This document shows, in pieces, positions 1-6,193 of a stretch of 14,607 nucleotides of DNA. The notes beneath the pieces were generated by a model. That model was not told the DNA's origin, searched no databases, and was given only the letters and a program-made list of their open reading frames with translations. Position numbers and translations under genes: made by a program. This DNA comes from an uncultured Bacteroidales bacterium (lineage in GTDB: Bacteria > Bacteroidota > Bacteroidia > Bacteroidales > P3): contig CALGGY010000008.1 in NCBI GenBank assembly GCA_937915785.1, positions 1 through 14,607 on the forward strand. Direction: 5' to 3'. Within the stretch, counting starts at the first letter, position 1, and the number at the start of each line of letters is the position of its first letter.

Positions 1-191
1 CCGTTTTTATTTTCAACATCTGGCTTTGGCAATAATTGTTCTTAGTTTTTATCGGACACAATAATTGAAAAACAGATATTTCAAAGCGAAATACAAGCCT
101 TTGGAAATTGTGAGGAATATTCTCGCCAATTACTGCGGCGGCGGCACCCGCATCTAAAACACCGACACCTTCCGCACCGACACCTGCTCCC
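1..191. other. Left edge, no assignable gene
   Basis: No recognisable gene. On the plus strand, positions 2-64 read as a short open tail ending in TAA, with a hydrophobic run (LALAIIVLSFY). The same frame continues after the stop to about 157. On the minus strand one frame is open from about 333 to the left window edge, with a Gly/Ala/Val-rich stretch that is the antisense of the Pro/Ala-rich plus-strand reading. None of these has a convincing start codon or a family I know. The stretch could be the end of a gene lying mostly to the left, or a decayed gene. Confidence 0.3.
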
Positions 192-539
192 GTGGCAGAT
201 ATCGTTTCTCCAGCCCCGACACAATACACAAAGTGCCAGATGTCCAGCATCGAGTTCGAATCCTTCTTTCCTGAGAGTGGTGGTGCGGCGCGCTTCCTTG
301 GAGAAAGGGGCCCAACTCCCGCTCCTCGACGGACAGTTTATCATCCGCACCATCCTCACCAGCAGTTGATTGCCGGAAAATTCGGCTCAAATATCGCCGA
401 AACTTCGAGAATTTATAGGTCGGTGCGGAATTTTATGACCGAGCCATTCAAGTGGGTGGTGAATGGCGGTCAGCTGTGGCTGCGGCTCTACACCGACAAG
501 CCCTGCGACTGCCTGCGGTTATGGGATGCTGTTTTTTAG
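192..539 (+). CDS. Possible small protein or gene remnant, unknown function
   Basis: This is a weak plus-strand ORF of 115 codons with a GTG start at 192. The frame is open from 114, just after a TGA at 111-113. The region before and around the GTG is Pro/Ala/Thr-rich (repeated APTP-like units), which resembles a linker rather than a protein start. The last third (residues about 80-115) has protein-like codon choice, with GC-rich third positions and a KWVVNGGQLWLRLY segment. I recognise no family, and no promoter or ribosome site is visible. It ends 86 bases before the convergent end of the T9SS nuclease-fold gene. It may be real, the remains of a larger gene broken by frameshift, or chance; two other frames on the minus strand are also open here. 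Confidence 0.25.
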   Translation: MADIVSPAPTQYTKCQMSSIEFESFFPESGGAARFLGERGPTPAPRRTVYHPHHPHQQLIAGKFGSNIAETSRIYRSVRNFMTEPFKWVVNGGQLWLRLYTDKPCDCLRLWDAVF

Positions 540-625
540 TAAATTATCCTGATATGTCAAGTGCTTTATCACAGCTTTTCCGCCCGTATGTCCATTTTTT
601 CAACTTGCGAATTTTAGGGAATATT

Positions 626-1921
626 CTATTTCTTCACCATCACCTGCGAGTGGTAGCGGCCGTCGCCGGTGGCTATAACCATCACGTAGGTGCCTTGTGG
701 CAATATGGCCACGGGTATGCTGGTGTGGCGTTGCTGAGTGTTCACGCACCGCATCACGCGTCCGTTGGGTGCCACAATGCTTATGGTGTACCAAGTGCCG
801 TCGGCGTTGTCGGCAATGTCCACATTAACAATGTCTTTGGTGGGATTGGGCGATAGCGTTGCCGTCAATGGTCGGTACTCAGGTGAGGCGATGCCGAGGT
901 TGGCGGGGGTGGCGTCCACGGCAAGTTTCATCACTATGGGCAGGTGGTCGGAGTTGTGGTACAGGGCGTTGAGCACCGCGGCGGGCACCGAGCTGTTGCC
1001 TCCGGCAATGATGGAGGTGTTGTAGTGCTGGCCGTCGTTGCCAATGGCTTTGTAGCTGCCTGCCACATAGCCCAGTCCGCGGCTGTTGTCCTTGATGTTG
1101 CGGTTTATGAGTATGTAGTCGAAACGGTCGTCCAATCCGCCGGTGGAGGCGCATCCCGACCCTCCGCCGCCACGGGTGGACTGGGTATGGTAGGGCGCGA
1201 AGGCCGAATTGCTGTTCCAACTGCCAATCTGGTTGATGGGGTCGTAGAAACGTATCAAGCTGTCGCTGTATTTGGTGAAAGCCTGAAAAGCGGTCTCGGT
1301 GTGTGTGTAAACGTTGAAATCGCCCATCACCATGAAATTGCTCTCGCCGAGGGTGTCGTACTCCTCAAGCCACGACATCAGGTTGTTGGCCATAATGCCG
1401 CGGTCCTCGTCGTTGCCTTCGTACGAGCCGGCTTTGAGGTGCACAAGGGCGCAGTGGAAAAACACGGTGTCGCCGCGCTCAAGGTCGGGACTGCGGTAAT
1501 ACATCTTGTAAACGGTGATGTCGCGGATATAGTTCTGCGCCACATAGCGGGCGGCACACTCAACCTTGCGACTGTCATAGTACAGGGCGTTCATCAGGTA
1601 GGTGTTGGTTGTGTTGGTAACGGGTGCCAATTTATAATAATTTACACCATTGACATTCAGCACGTTGTGCAATAGGGAATCGTGCATCACGGGTTGGCGG
1701 TTCATCTCGTTCACCGTGAAAATGGTGGGGTGTACATGGTTGAAAATGGTCTTGGTCCAGCCGTTTTTGTCGGGCACGGTGTTGGAGTCGGCTGGACAAT
1801 AGCTGGTTATGTTGCCGTAGTTCAGCAGGTTGTACTGCATTATTGTTATGGTGTCCTGTGCCATGGCTTTCGCAGAAAGGCCGATGACGATGATTGCCGT
1901 TGCGATGATGTTTTTTTTCAT
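626..1921 (-). CDS. Secreted endonuclease/exonuclease/phosphatase-fold protein with T9SS sorting domain
   Basis: This 431-residue exported protein belongs to the EEP (exonuclease-endonuclease-phosphatase) superfamily, metal-dependent phosphodiesterases acting on DNA, RNA or lipid/inositol phosphates; the substrate is not evident. Residues 1-21 are a Sec signal peptide ending AMA before Q22. EEP landmarks run in order: MQYNLLNYG (28-36, metal-binding Asn), NEM (71-73, metal-binding Glu), GDFN (200-203), DDRFDY (264-269) and SDH (334-336, catalytic His). A Gly-rich GGGG loop lies near 251. From about residue 350 comes a linker and a T9SS type A C-terminal domain starting LSPNPT and ending GTYVMVIATGDGRYHSQVMVKK-like strands, so the protein is probably carried across the outer membrane and released or anchored at the surface. 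It is the last gene of the minus-strand block, 73 bases after the PAP2 gene. The gap carries a two-hairpin repeat ending 14 bases before the ATG. No terminator was seen after it. Confidence 0.85.
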   Translation of the reverse strand: MKKNIIATAIIVIGLSAKAMAQDTITIMQYNLLNYGNITSYCPADSNTVPDKNGWTKTIFNHVHPTIFTVNEMNRQPVMHDSLLHNVLNVNGVNYYKLAPVTNTTNTYLMNALYYDSRKVECAARYVAQNYIRDITVYKMYYRSPDLERGDTVFFHCALVHLKAGSYEGNDEDRGIMANNLMSWLEEYDTLGESNFMVMGDFNVYTHTETAFQAFTKYSDSLIRFYDPINQIGSWNSNSAFAPYHTQSTRGGGGSGCASTGGLDDRFDYILINRNIKDNSRGLGYVAGSYKAIGNDGQHYNTSIIAGGNSSVPAAVLNALYHNSDHLPIVMKLAVDATPANLGIASPEYRPLTATLSPNPTKDIVNVDIADNADGTWYTISIVAPNGRVMRCVNTQQRHTSIPVAILPQGTYVMVIATGDGRYHSQVMVKK

Positions 1922-1935
1922 GTTTTTTTTCTTTT

Positions 1936-1990
1936 CCCCACACAGCAGAGCTTTGTGGGGTTATTAGTATGTCGCCCCTTCGGGACGTTT
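1936..1990 (-). repeat. Two-hairpin intercistronic element, copy A
   Basis: On the minus (transcribed) strand this holds two stem-loops separated by ACATACTAATAA. The 5' stem is at 1987-1973 (CGTCCC / GGGGCG, loop GAA). The 3' stem is at 1960-1936 (11 positions, CCCCACA / TGTGGGG at the base, one A-G mismatch, loop TCT). It begins 7 bases after the PAP2 stop codon and ends 14 A-rich bases before the ATG of the T9SS gene. A second copy lies at 8886-8940 with 47 of 55 bases identical and no indels. It is not an intrinsic terminator in either direction, because the 3' stem is followed by an A-run on the sense strand. Confidence 0.8.
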
Positions 1991-1994
1991 TGGT

Positions 1995-2672
1995 TCAATT
2001 ATCTGTATCTTTTGTAGTTGCTTCGGGAGTGTTTGGTTCGGCTGTATCTTTTGCAAAGGCATCGGCAGTACCGGGCAGTTGTGTGGGTCTGTATTGTTCT
2101 ATCTTATTGTGTATCAGGTTAATAAATAGATAAATCAGCCATCCGATGAGGAGTCCGAGCAGAGCGCCGCAGATGATGTCTCCGGGGTAGTGCTTGCCAA
2201 GGTAGGGACGGCTGTAGCTCACTATCGCCGCCCATCCGAAAGCTACATAAGGCATGGCTTTTACGTACTTGCGACTCCACAGTGCGAAAAACATGGCCGT
2301 GGCAAAGCTGTTTGCTGCGTGTCCCGACACAAAGCCGTATTGTCCGCCGCAACCCATGCCGAAAATCATCCGCACGTCGGGCAGGGCATGGCACGGACGT
2401 AGCCTCTGGAACACGTCCTTGAAACACAGCACCGTGATGCGGTCGGCAAAAAGGAAACACAAGGCTACGCCTACGGCAATGAGCCACCACCAGCGCTTTG
2501 AGGGCGACTTGACCATCGTGGCCACAAAGAAAAGCACTATCATCACCATCCACGACCAGTGCTGGGTGAAAGCGTACAGCACGTAATCGGCCACGGTGCA
2601 GTGGTGCTGGTTTATCCAGTAGAACAGCTGGGTGTCCACACTGTTGAGGGCGTCAATTGTTGTCGTCTCCAT
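1995..2672 (-). CDS. PAP2-family membrane phosphatase
   Basis: This 225-residue integral membrane protein belongs to the type 2 phosphatidic acid phosphatase family, whose members hydrolyse lipid phosphates or pyrophosphates such as undecaprenyl diphosphate, phosphatidylglycerol phosphate or lipid A phosphates. The three motifs are intact: KX6RP (K85 to P93), SGH (116-118, in FVSGH where the usual Pro is Val) and SRX5HX3D (S154, R155, H161, D165). The two His are the expected catalytic residues. Hydrophobic segments lie near 40-55, 61-82, 120-135, 140-152 and 167-186. A hydrophilic Thr/Asp/Pro-rich tail of about 35 residues follows and is not part of the catalytic core. The ATG lies inside the end of obg, a 20-bp overlap in another frame, which suggests translational coupling. 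The exact lipid substrate cannot be told from sequence. Confidence 0.88.
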   Translation of the reverse strand: METTTIDALNSVDTQLFYWINQHHCTVADYVLYAFTQHWSWMVMIVLFFVATMVKSPSKRWWWLIAVGVALCFLFADRITVLCFKDVFQRLRPCHALPDVRMIFGMGCGGQYGFVSGHAANSFATAMFFALWSRKYVKAMPYVAFGWAAIVSYSRPYLGKHYPGDIICGALLGLLIGWLIYLFINLIHNKIEQYRPTQLPGTADAFAKDTAEPNTPEATTKDTDN

Positions 2673-3666
2673 CGGCTGGGGTGTTTAACTTTTTCCAGAT
2701 CAGGTCTTTAAGTTCCATTATGTTTTTCCCGCTCACGGCACTTATCATAATGGTGTCGATATTGCGCGGAAGTGTCTTTTTCATCTGCTTTTCCAGTATG
2801 TCATCGAGAATGTCGCATTTGGTGATGGCCAGAATGCGTTCTTTGTCAAGCAGTTCGGGGTTGTACTGTTTCAGCTCGTTGAGCAGTATTTTGTATTGCG
2901 TTTTGATGTCGTCGCAGTCGCAGGGAATCATGAAAAGCAGTATGGAGTTTCGCTCGATGTGTCGCAAGAAACGTATGCCCAGCCCTTTGCCCTGTGAGGC
3001 GCCTTCTATTATGCCAGGGATGTCGGACATCACAAACGACTTGTCATCGCGGTAGCGCACCATGCCGAGGTTTGGCACGAGGGTGGTGAAAGGGTAGTCG
3101 GCAATTTCGGGCTTGGCCGCCGAAACCACGCTGAGCAGGGTGGACTTGCCCGCGTTGGGAAATCCTACCAGTCCCACATCGGCAAGGATTTTCAGCTCTA
3201 TTATAACCCAGCGTTCCACGCCCGGCTCACCGGGTTGGGCATAGCGCGGGGTGCGGTTGGTGGGCGATTTGAAATGGTCGTTGCCCCAGCCTCCGCGTCC
3301 TCCTTGCGCCACAATGGCCCGCTGTCCGTCCTCCACTATCTCGCACAGCTGTTCGCCGGTCTCTGCGTCGCGGGCTATACATCCCAGCGGCACGTCGAGG
3401 ATTACGTCGTCACCCTGGGCGCCGGTGCAGAGGTTCTGTCCGCCGGCCACGCCGTTTTTGGCTATCACGTGTTTGGTGTATTTGAGGTGTAGCAGCGTCC
3501 ACAGCTGACGGTTGCCACGCAGGATGATATGTCCTCCGCGACCTCCGTCGCCACCGTCGGGACCCGCCTTGGCGTTGTATTTAACGCGCAGCAGGTGCGC
3601 CGAACCGGCACCGCCTTTGCCCGAACGGCAACAGATTTTTACGTAATCGACAAAGTTTGAGGTCAT
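2653..3666 (-). CDS. obg: Obg/CgtA GTPase
   Basis: This essential GTPase acts in 50S ribosomal subunit assembly and stress responses. It has 337 residues. The Gly-rich Obg fold occupies about 1-158, with many GGxGG turns (for example residues 15-45 and 121-128). The G domain follows: G1 GFPNAGKS (168-175), the switch I region YPFTT (191-195), G3 DIPG (215-218), G4 TKCD (292-295, in place of NKxD) and G5 around SAVSG (319-323). It has neither the C-terminal OCT domain of Bacillus Obg nor the long acidic tail of E. coli ObgE, only a short acidic end. It lies downstream of adk across 111 bases of degenerate short tandem repeats with no promoter that I can see. Linkage of adk and obg is common in Bacteroidota, so cotranscription is likely. 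The ATG at 3666 gives the normal N-terminus of the Obg fold. Confidence 0.96.
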   Translation of the reverse strand: MTSNFVDYVKICCRSGKGGAGSAHLLRVKYNAKAGPDGGDGGRGGHIILRGNRQLWTLLHLKYTKHVIAKNGVAGGQNLCTGAQGDDVILDVPLGCIARDAETGEQLCEIVEDGQRAIVAQGGRGGWGNDHFKSPTNRTPRYAQPGEPGVERWVIIELKILADVGLVGFPNAGKSTLLSVVSAAKPEIADYPFTTLVPNLGMVRYRDDKSFVMSDIPGIIEGASQGKGLGIRFLRHIERNSILLFMIPCDCDDIKTQYKILLNELKQYNPELLDKERILAITKCDILDDILEKQMKKTLPRNIDTIMISAVSGKNIMELKDLIWKKLNTPADGDDNN

Positions 3667-3672
3667 TTTTTT

Positions 3673-3766
3673 GTGAACTGTGAACTGTGATGAGTGAACT
3701 GTGATATGAAGATTTTCGGATTAACAGATTTCCCGATTTCCCGAATATCTGAATGTCTGAATATCC
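3673..3766. repeat. Degenerate 7-bp and 8-bp tandem repeats between adk and obg
   Basis: Five heptamers run from 3673 to 3707: GTGAACT, GTGAACT, GTGATGA, GTGAACT, GTGATAT. After a 19-base spacer come five octamers from 3727 to 3766: GATTTCCC twice, GAATATCT, GAATGTCT, GAATATCC. Together they fill nearly the whole 111-base gap. No promoter or terminator was recognised in the gap. Confidence 0.8.
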
Positions 3767-3777
3767 ATAAAACATTT

Positions 3778-4356
3778 TCAACTTTTAGCTATCTTCGCGT
3801 CTATTTCTTTCATTATGTCGCGTGAGATGTCGTCGATGGAGCCGATGCCGTTGACGGGTATGTAGAGTCCTTTGGCTTTGTAGTAGTCGGCTACGGGGAG
3901 GGTTTTGTTCTCGTATTCGCGCAGACGGTTTTTGATAGTTTCCTCGTTGTCGTCGGAGCGGCCGCTGGTCTTGGCGCGTTCCAGCATACGGCGAACCAGC
4001 TCCTCGCGGGGCACATCGAGACTTATCATGCACAGCAGGCTGGTGCCGTATTTGGCAAGCAGTTTGTCGAGAGTCTCGGCTTGTTCCACGTTGCGCGGAA
4101 AGCCGTCAAAAAGGACGCCGTTGCGTGTGTTCCCGGCAATTATCTTGTCTATCATTTCCACCACTATATCGTCGGAAACGAGCTGTCCTGCATCCATTAT
4201 GTCCTTGATACGGAGCCCAAGTTCGGTTTTTTCGGCAATTTCTTTGCGCAAAGCCTCGCCGGTGGATACGTATGTGAGGTCGTATTTTTCGGCAATCATG
4301 GTCGATTGTGTTCCCTTGCCGGCTCCCGGAGCCCCGAATAATGCTATATTTATCAT
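3778..4356 (-). CDS. adk: Adenylate kinase
   Basis: The enzyme catalyses ATP + AMP to 2 ADP in the cytoplasm and sets adenylate energy balance. At 192 residues it is the short form lacking the large LID domain. Visible motifs: P-loop GAPGAGKGT (8-16); the AMP-binding STG (31-33) followed by E34 and R37; DGFPR (84-88, AMP-binding Arg); and a short LID with R127 and R133, then DDNEETIKNR (135-144). The residue after STG is Glu where most family members have Asp, and the position after FPR is Asn rather than Thr; both are mild changes. The leader contains a (TTTG)5 tract on the plus strand and a TAnnTTTG promoter box at 4404-4397, so adk probably starts its own transcript, with obg, PAP2 and the T9SS gene downstream. 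The ATG at 4356 leaves no room for an earlier start. Confidence 0.96.
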   Translation of the reverse strand: MINIALFGAPGAGKGTQSTMIAEKYDLTYVSTGEALRKEIAEKTELGLRIKDIMDAGQLVSDDIVVEMIDKIIAGNTRNGVLFDGFPRNVEQAETLDKLLAKYGTSLLCMISLDVPREELVRRMLERAKTSGRSDDNEETIKNRLREYENKTLPVADYYKAKGLYIPVNGIGSIDDISRDIMKEIDAKIAKS

Positions 4357-4371
4357 GGTTTCTGTATGTTT

Positions 4372-4391
4372 TTTGTTTGTTTGTTTGTTTG
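4372..4391. repeat. (TTTG)5 microsatellite in the adk leader
   Basis: Five perfect TTTG units (CAAA on the sense strand) sit between the predicted promoter box and the adk start. Tracts like this can change length by slippage. Here it would alter leader length, not the reading frame. Confidence 0.85.
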
Positions 4392-4396
4392 TTTTG

Positions 4397-4404
4397 CAAA
4401 TATA
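4397..4404 (-). promoter_or_regulatory. Promoter -7 box for adk
   Basis: The minus strand reads TATATTTG, a perfect match to the Bacteroidota primary sigma factor -7 motif TAnnTTTG. It lies about 40 bases before the adk ATG. No good TTTG is seen 17-23 bases upstream, where the strand is AT-rich heptamer repeat. The placement and the match still make it the best start for an adk transcript. Confidence 0.6.
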
Positions 4405-4414
4405 CGATTTTTTT

Positions 4415-4488
4415 TAATTAGTAATTGGTAGTTAGTAATTAGGAGTAGGAAGTTAGGAATTAAGAGTTCGGTTGTCCATTGTCCATTG
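4415..4488. repeat. Degenerate heptamer array running into the end of the ROK gene
   Basis: Eight 7-bp units run from 4415 to 4470 on the plus strand: TAATTAG, TAATTGG, TAGTTAG, TAATTAG, GAGTAGG, AAGTTAG, GAATTAA, GAGTTCG. After four bases two perfect TCCATTG units follow (4475-4488). The ROK stop codon (4455-4453) lies inside the array, so the last dozen or so ROK codons are repeat sequence. Confidence 0.75.
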
Positions 4489-5430
4489 CAAAAGTGCGGC
4501 CGCGCCCATAATTGCCGCATCGTTGGCGGGCAGGTGGGTAATCTCGATGCTCACCTGTCCGCGGTAAATCATCAGCAGGTTTTCGGCAAACGACTGTTGG
4601 GTTGGATTCATAATCAGGCTGCCGGCTTGCATGGGGCCGCCCATAAGGAATATTTTTTGTGGTGCTATGTGCGACACCACATTGGCGCAAGTCAGTCCGA
4701 GATAATAGCCAGTGCGCTGGTACGTTGCTATCGACAGAGCGTCGCCCTGCTGTGCGGCTTCGGCAATGAGTTTGGGTGTGAGCTGGCTGTCGTCTATGCC
4801 GTGTAGCATACCGTTGTAGTTCCCGGTGGCGTTACGCAGTTTGATAAACGTTTTGCATATACCTCGTGCCGAGGCGTATTCCTCCACACAGCCGCGGCGT
4901 CCGCAGGAGCAGGAGCGTCCGTCGGGCACCAGTATGCTGTGGCCTATCTCGCCGGCATTGCCGTGCTCTCCGAGAAGCAGACGGTGGTTTATTACAATGC
5001 CGCTGCCCACGCCTGTGCCGAGGGTTATGGTTACGAAATCCTGCAAATGCTTGGCGCCGCCGTACACCATTTCGCCCAAGGCGGCGGCGTTGGCGTCGTT
5101 GCCTACAGCCACGGGCAGGCGCATACGTTCTTCCAAGATGCGTTTCAGTGGCAGGTTGCTAAGTTGTGGCAGATTCGAGGCTTCCTCGATGCATCCGGTT
5201 AGGCTGTTGCCGTTTGGAGCGCCTATGCCTATACCTTGAAGAACACTGGAATCGCTGTCTTTCAGCAAAATGCCTATTGTGGAGCAAAGTCTGTCCACGA
5301 AGGTTTCGGCGGTGGTAAAGTCGGTGGTGCGGAAATTTAGGCGTGCAATGCAGATGCCGTCGGAGCGTACAAGTCCAATGTCGGTGTTGGTGCCGCCGAT
5401 GTCGATGCCTATGGCAAAGGTATGGTCCAC
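4453..5430 (-). CDS. ROK-family sugar kinase, probable glucokinase
   Basis: This 325-residue cytoplasmic kinase belongs to the ROK (repressor, ORF, kinase) family and is expected to phosphorylate glucose or a related hexose with ATP. There is no N-terminal helix-turn-helix, so it is a kinase, not a regulator. Motifs: phosphate-binding DIGGTNT (10-16); catalytic Asp in GNDANAA (D112); GTGVGSGI (138-145); EIGH (161-164); and the zinc motif CSCGRRGC (C174, C176, C181 with H164), followed by E183. The substrate could also be N-acetylmannosamine or another hexose. The start is GTG at 5430, the only candidate, because the preceding gene's TAA is in the same frame 6 bases upstream; this implies coupling with the lipoprotein gene. 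The final residues, about from WTMDN to RTLNS, are encoded by heptamer repeat DNA and look like an acquired tail. Confidence 0.9.
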   Translation of the reverse strand: MDHTFAIGIDIGGTNTDIGLVRSDGICIARLNFRTTDFTTAETFVDRLCSTIGILLKDSDSSVLQGIGIGAPNGNSLTGCIEEASNLPQLSNLPLKRILEERMRLPVAVGNDANAAALGEMVYGGAKHLQDFVTITLGTGVGSGIVINHRLLLGEHGNAGEIGHSILVPDGRSCSCGRRGCVEEYASARGICKTFIKLRNATGNYNGMLHGIDDSQLTPKLIAEAAQQGDALSIATYQRTGYYLGLTCANVVSHIAPQKIFLMGGPMQAGSLIMNPTQQSFAENLLMIYRGQVSIEITHLPANDAAIMGAAALLQWTMDNRTLNS

Positions 5431-5436
5431 AGCGTT

Positions 5437-6015
5437 TTAGTTGATGTTTTTGGCAAGGGTCATGTAGCCCAATTTAAGGCTTTGCGAGCCTATGGCCACG
5501 GTGGGGTTCACTTTTATTGCCACACGCGACGAGGTGCCTTCTTTCGACGAGAAACTCGACACAAAGTTTTTGAGCGACGAAATGCCGTTGTTCGAAAACA
5601 GGTCATAAGTGTTTATGTTGAACGAAAGTGGCAATGATGATTTAGATTTGGAGGGCACGCTAACTTTTTTGTTGGTGCTTCCGGTGGCAAGCTCAAGGTT
5701 GTCGATGTTTATTTTGTAGTCCATGGCATTGAGGCTGGCGGGTTTGGCGGTGGGATTTTGTATGCCCACGTTCACAGTCATGTTCAAGGGGATGTTTTTG
5801 GTGAGCAGTGCGGCGCTCAGCTTGGCAATGTTGGTGGCCGTAAGGCTGCTGGTGTTTATGCTTTTTAGGTTTATGCCTGCAATGGATACATTTTGAACAT
5901 TGTCTAACGAGAATTTGCATTTGCGGATTAGGTTGTAGGTTTCGCTAACCTGGTTCATCATGCTGCACGAAACGCAAATTGCGCATACGGCTGCGAGGGC
6001 AAAAAATTTCTTCAT
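5437..6015 (-). CDS. LEA14-like (LEA type 2) lipoprotein
   Basis: This 192-residue predicted lipoprotein has a Lys-Lys and hydrophobic signal with the lipobox CVSC; C17 would be the lipidated residue. The residues after it (SMMNQ) lack the acidic lipoprotein export signal known from Bacteroidota surface lipoproteins, so a periplasm-facing location is more likely. The core (about 70-140) has the pattern of LEA type 2 / WHy beta-sandwich domains: a strand run NMTVNVGIQNPTAKPASL, a tyrosine-containing strand (MDYKINIDNLELATG), then KVSVPSKSKSSLPLSFNI. LEA14-like domains are linked to desiccation and stress in plants; their bacterial role is not well defined. It is followed after 6 bases by the ROK kinase and preceded by a very clear promoter at 6120-6092. 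Confidence 0.75.
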   Translation of the reverse strand: MKKFFALAAVCAICVSCSMMNQVSETYNLIRKCKFSLDNVQNVSIAGINLKSINTSSLTATNIAKLSAALLTKNIPLNMTVNVGIQNPTAKPASLNAMDYKINIDNLELATGSTNKKVSVPSKSKSSLPLSFNINTYDLFSNNGISSLKNFVSSFSSKEGTSSRVAIKVNPTVAIGSQSLKLGYMTLAKNIN

Positions 6016-6091
6016 TACTATGTTGTTTTTTTTTGTTATACTGTTGTTTTTTAATTAATTATGTTTTTATCCCATTTGGAGGTAACTGTTG

Positions 6092-6120
6092 CAAATATAC
6101 GAAAAAAATGTTTTTTCAAA
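6092..6120 (-). promoter_or_regulatory. Promoter of the lipoprotein-ROK operon
   Basis: On the minus strand TTTG (6120-6117), a 17-base spacer and TATATTTG (6099-6092) match the Bacteroidota -33 / -7 consensus. Transcription would start near 6085, leaving a leader of about 70 bases, AT-rich and without a recognisable riboswitch, before the lipoprotein ATG at 6015. Confidence 0.8.
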
Positions 6121-6193
6121 TGAGTTTGGTCTTTTCGCACCTGAGAAGCAACGCACAGACGTGAAAAAATCCAAATAAAATCTCAACTCTTAA

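Noticed and set aside
254..263. GTTCGAATCC, resembling a tRNA T-loop
   Set aside because: The flanking bases do not form a T-stem, and no acceptor, D or anticodon arms can be drawn on either strand.
944..1675. 243-codon plus-strand ORF antisense to the T9SS nuclease-fold gene
   Set aside because: The minus-strand gene has signal peptide, catalytic motifs and sorting domain; the antisense frame is Val/Gly/Ala-rich without domains.
1936..1960. Intrinsic terminator after the PAP2 gene
   Set aside because: On the sense strand the hairpin is followed by A-rich sequence, not a T-run, and the stem sits directly before a start codon.
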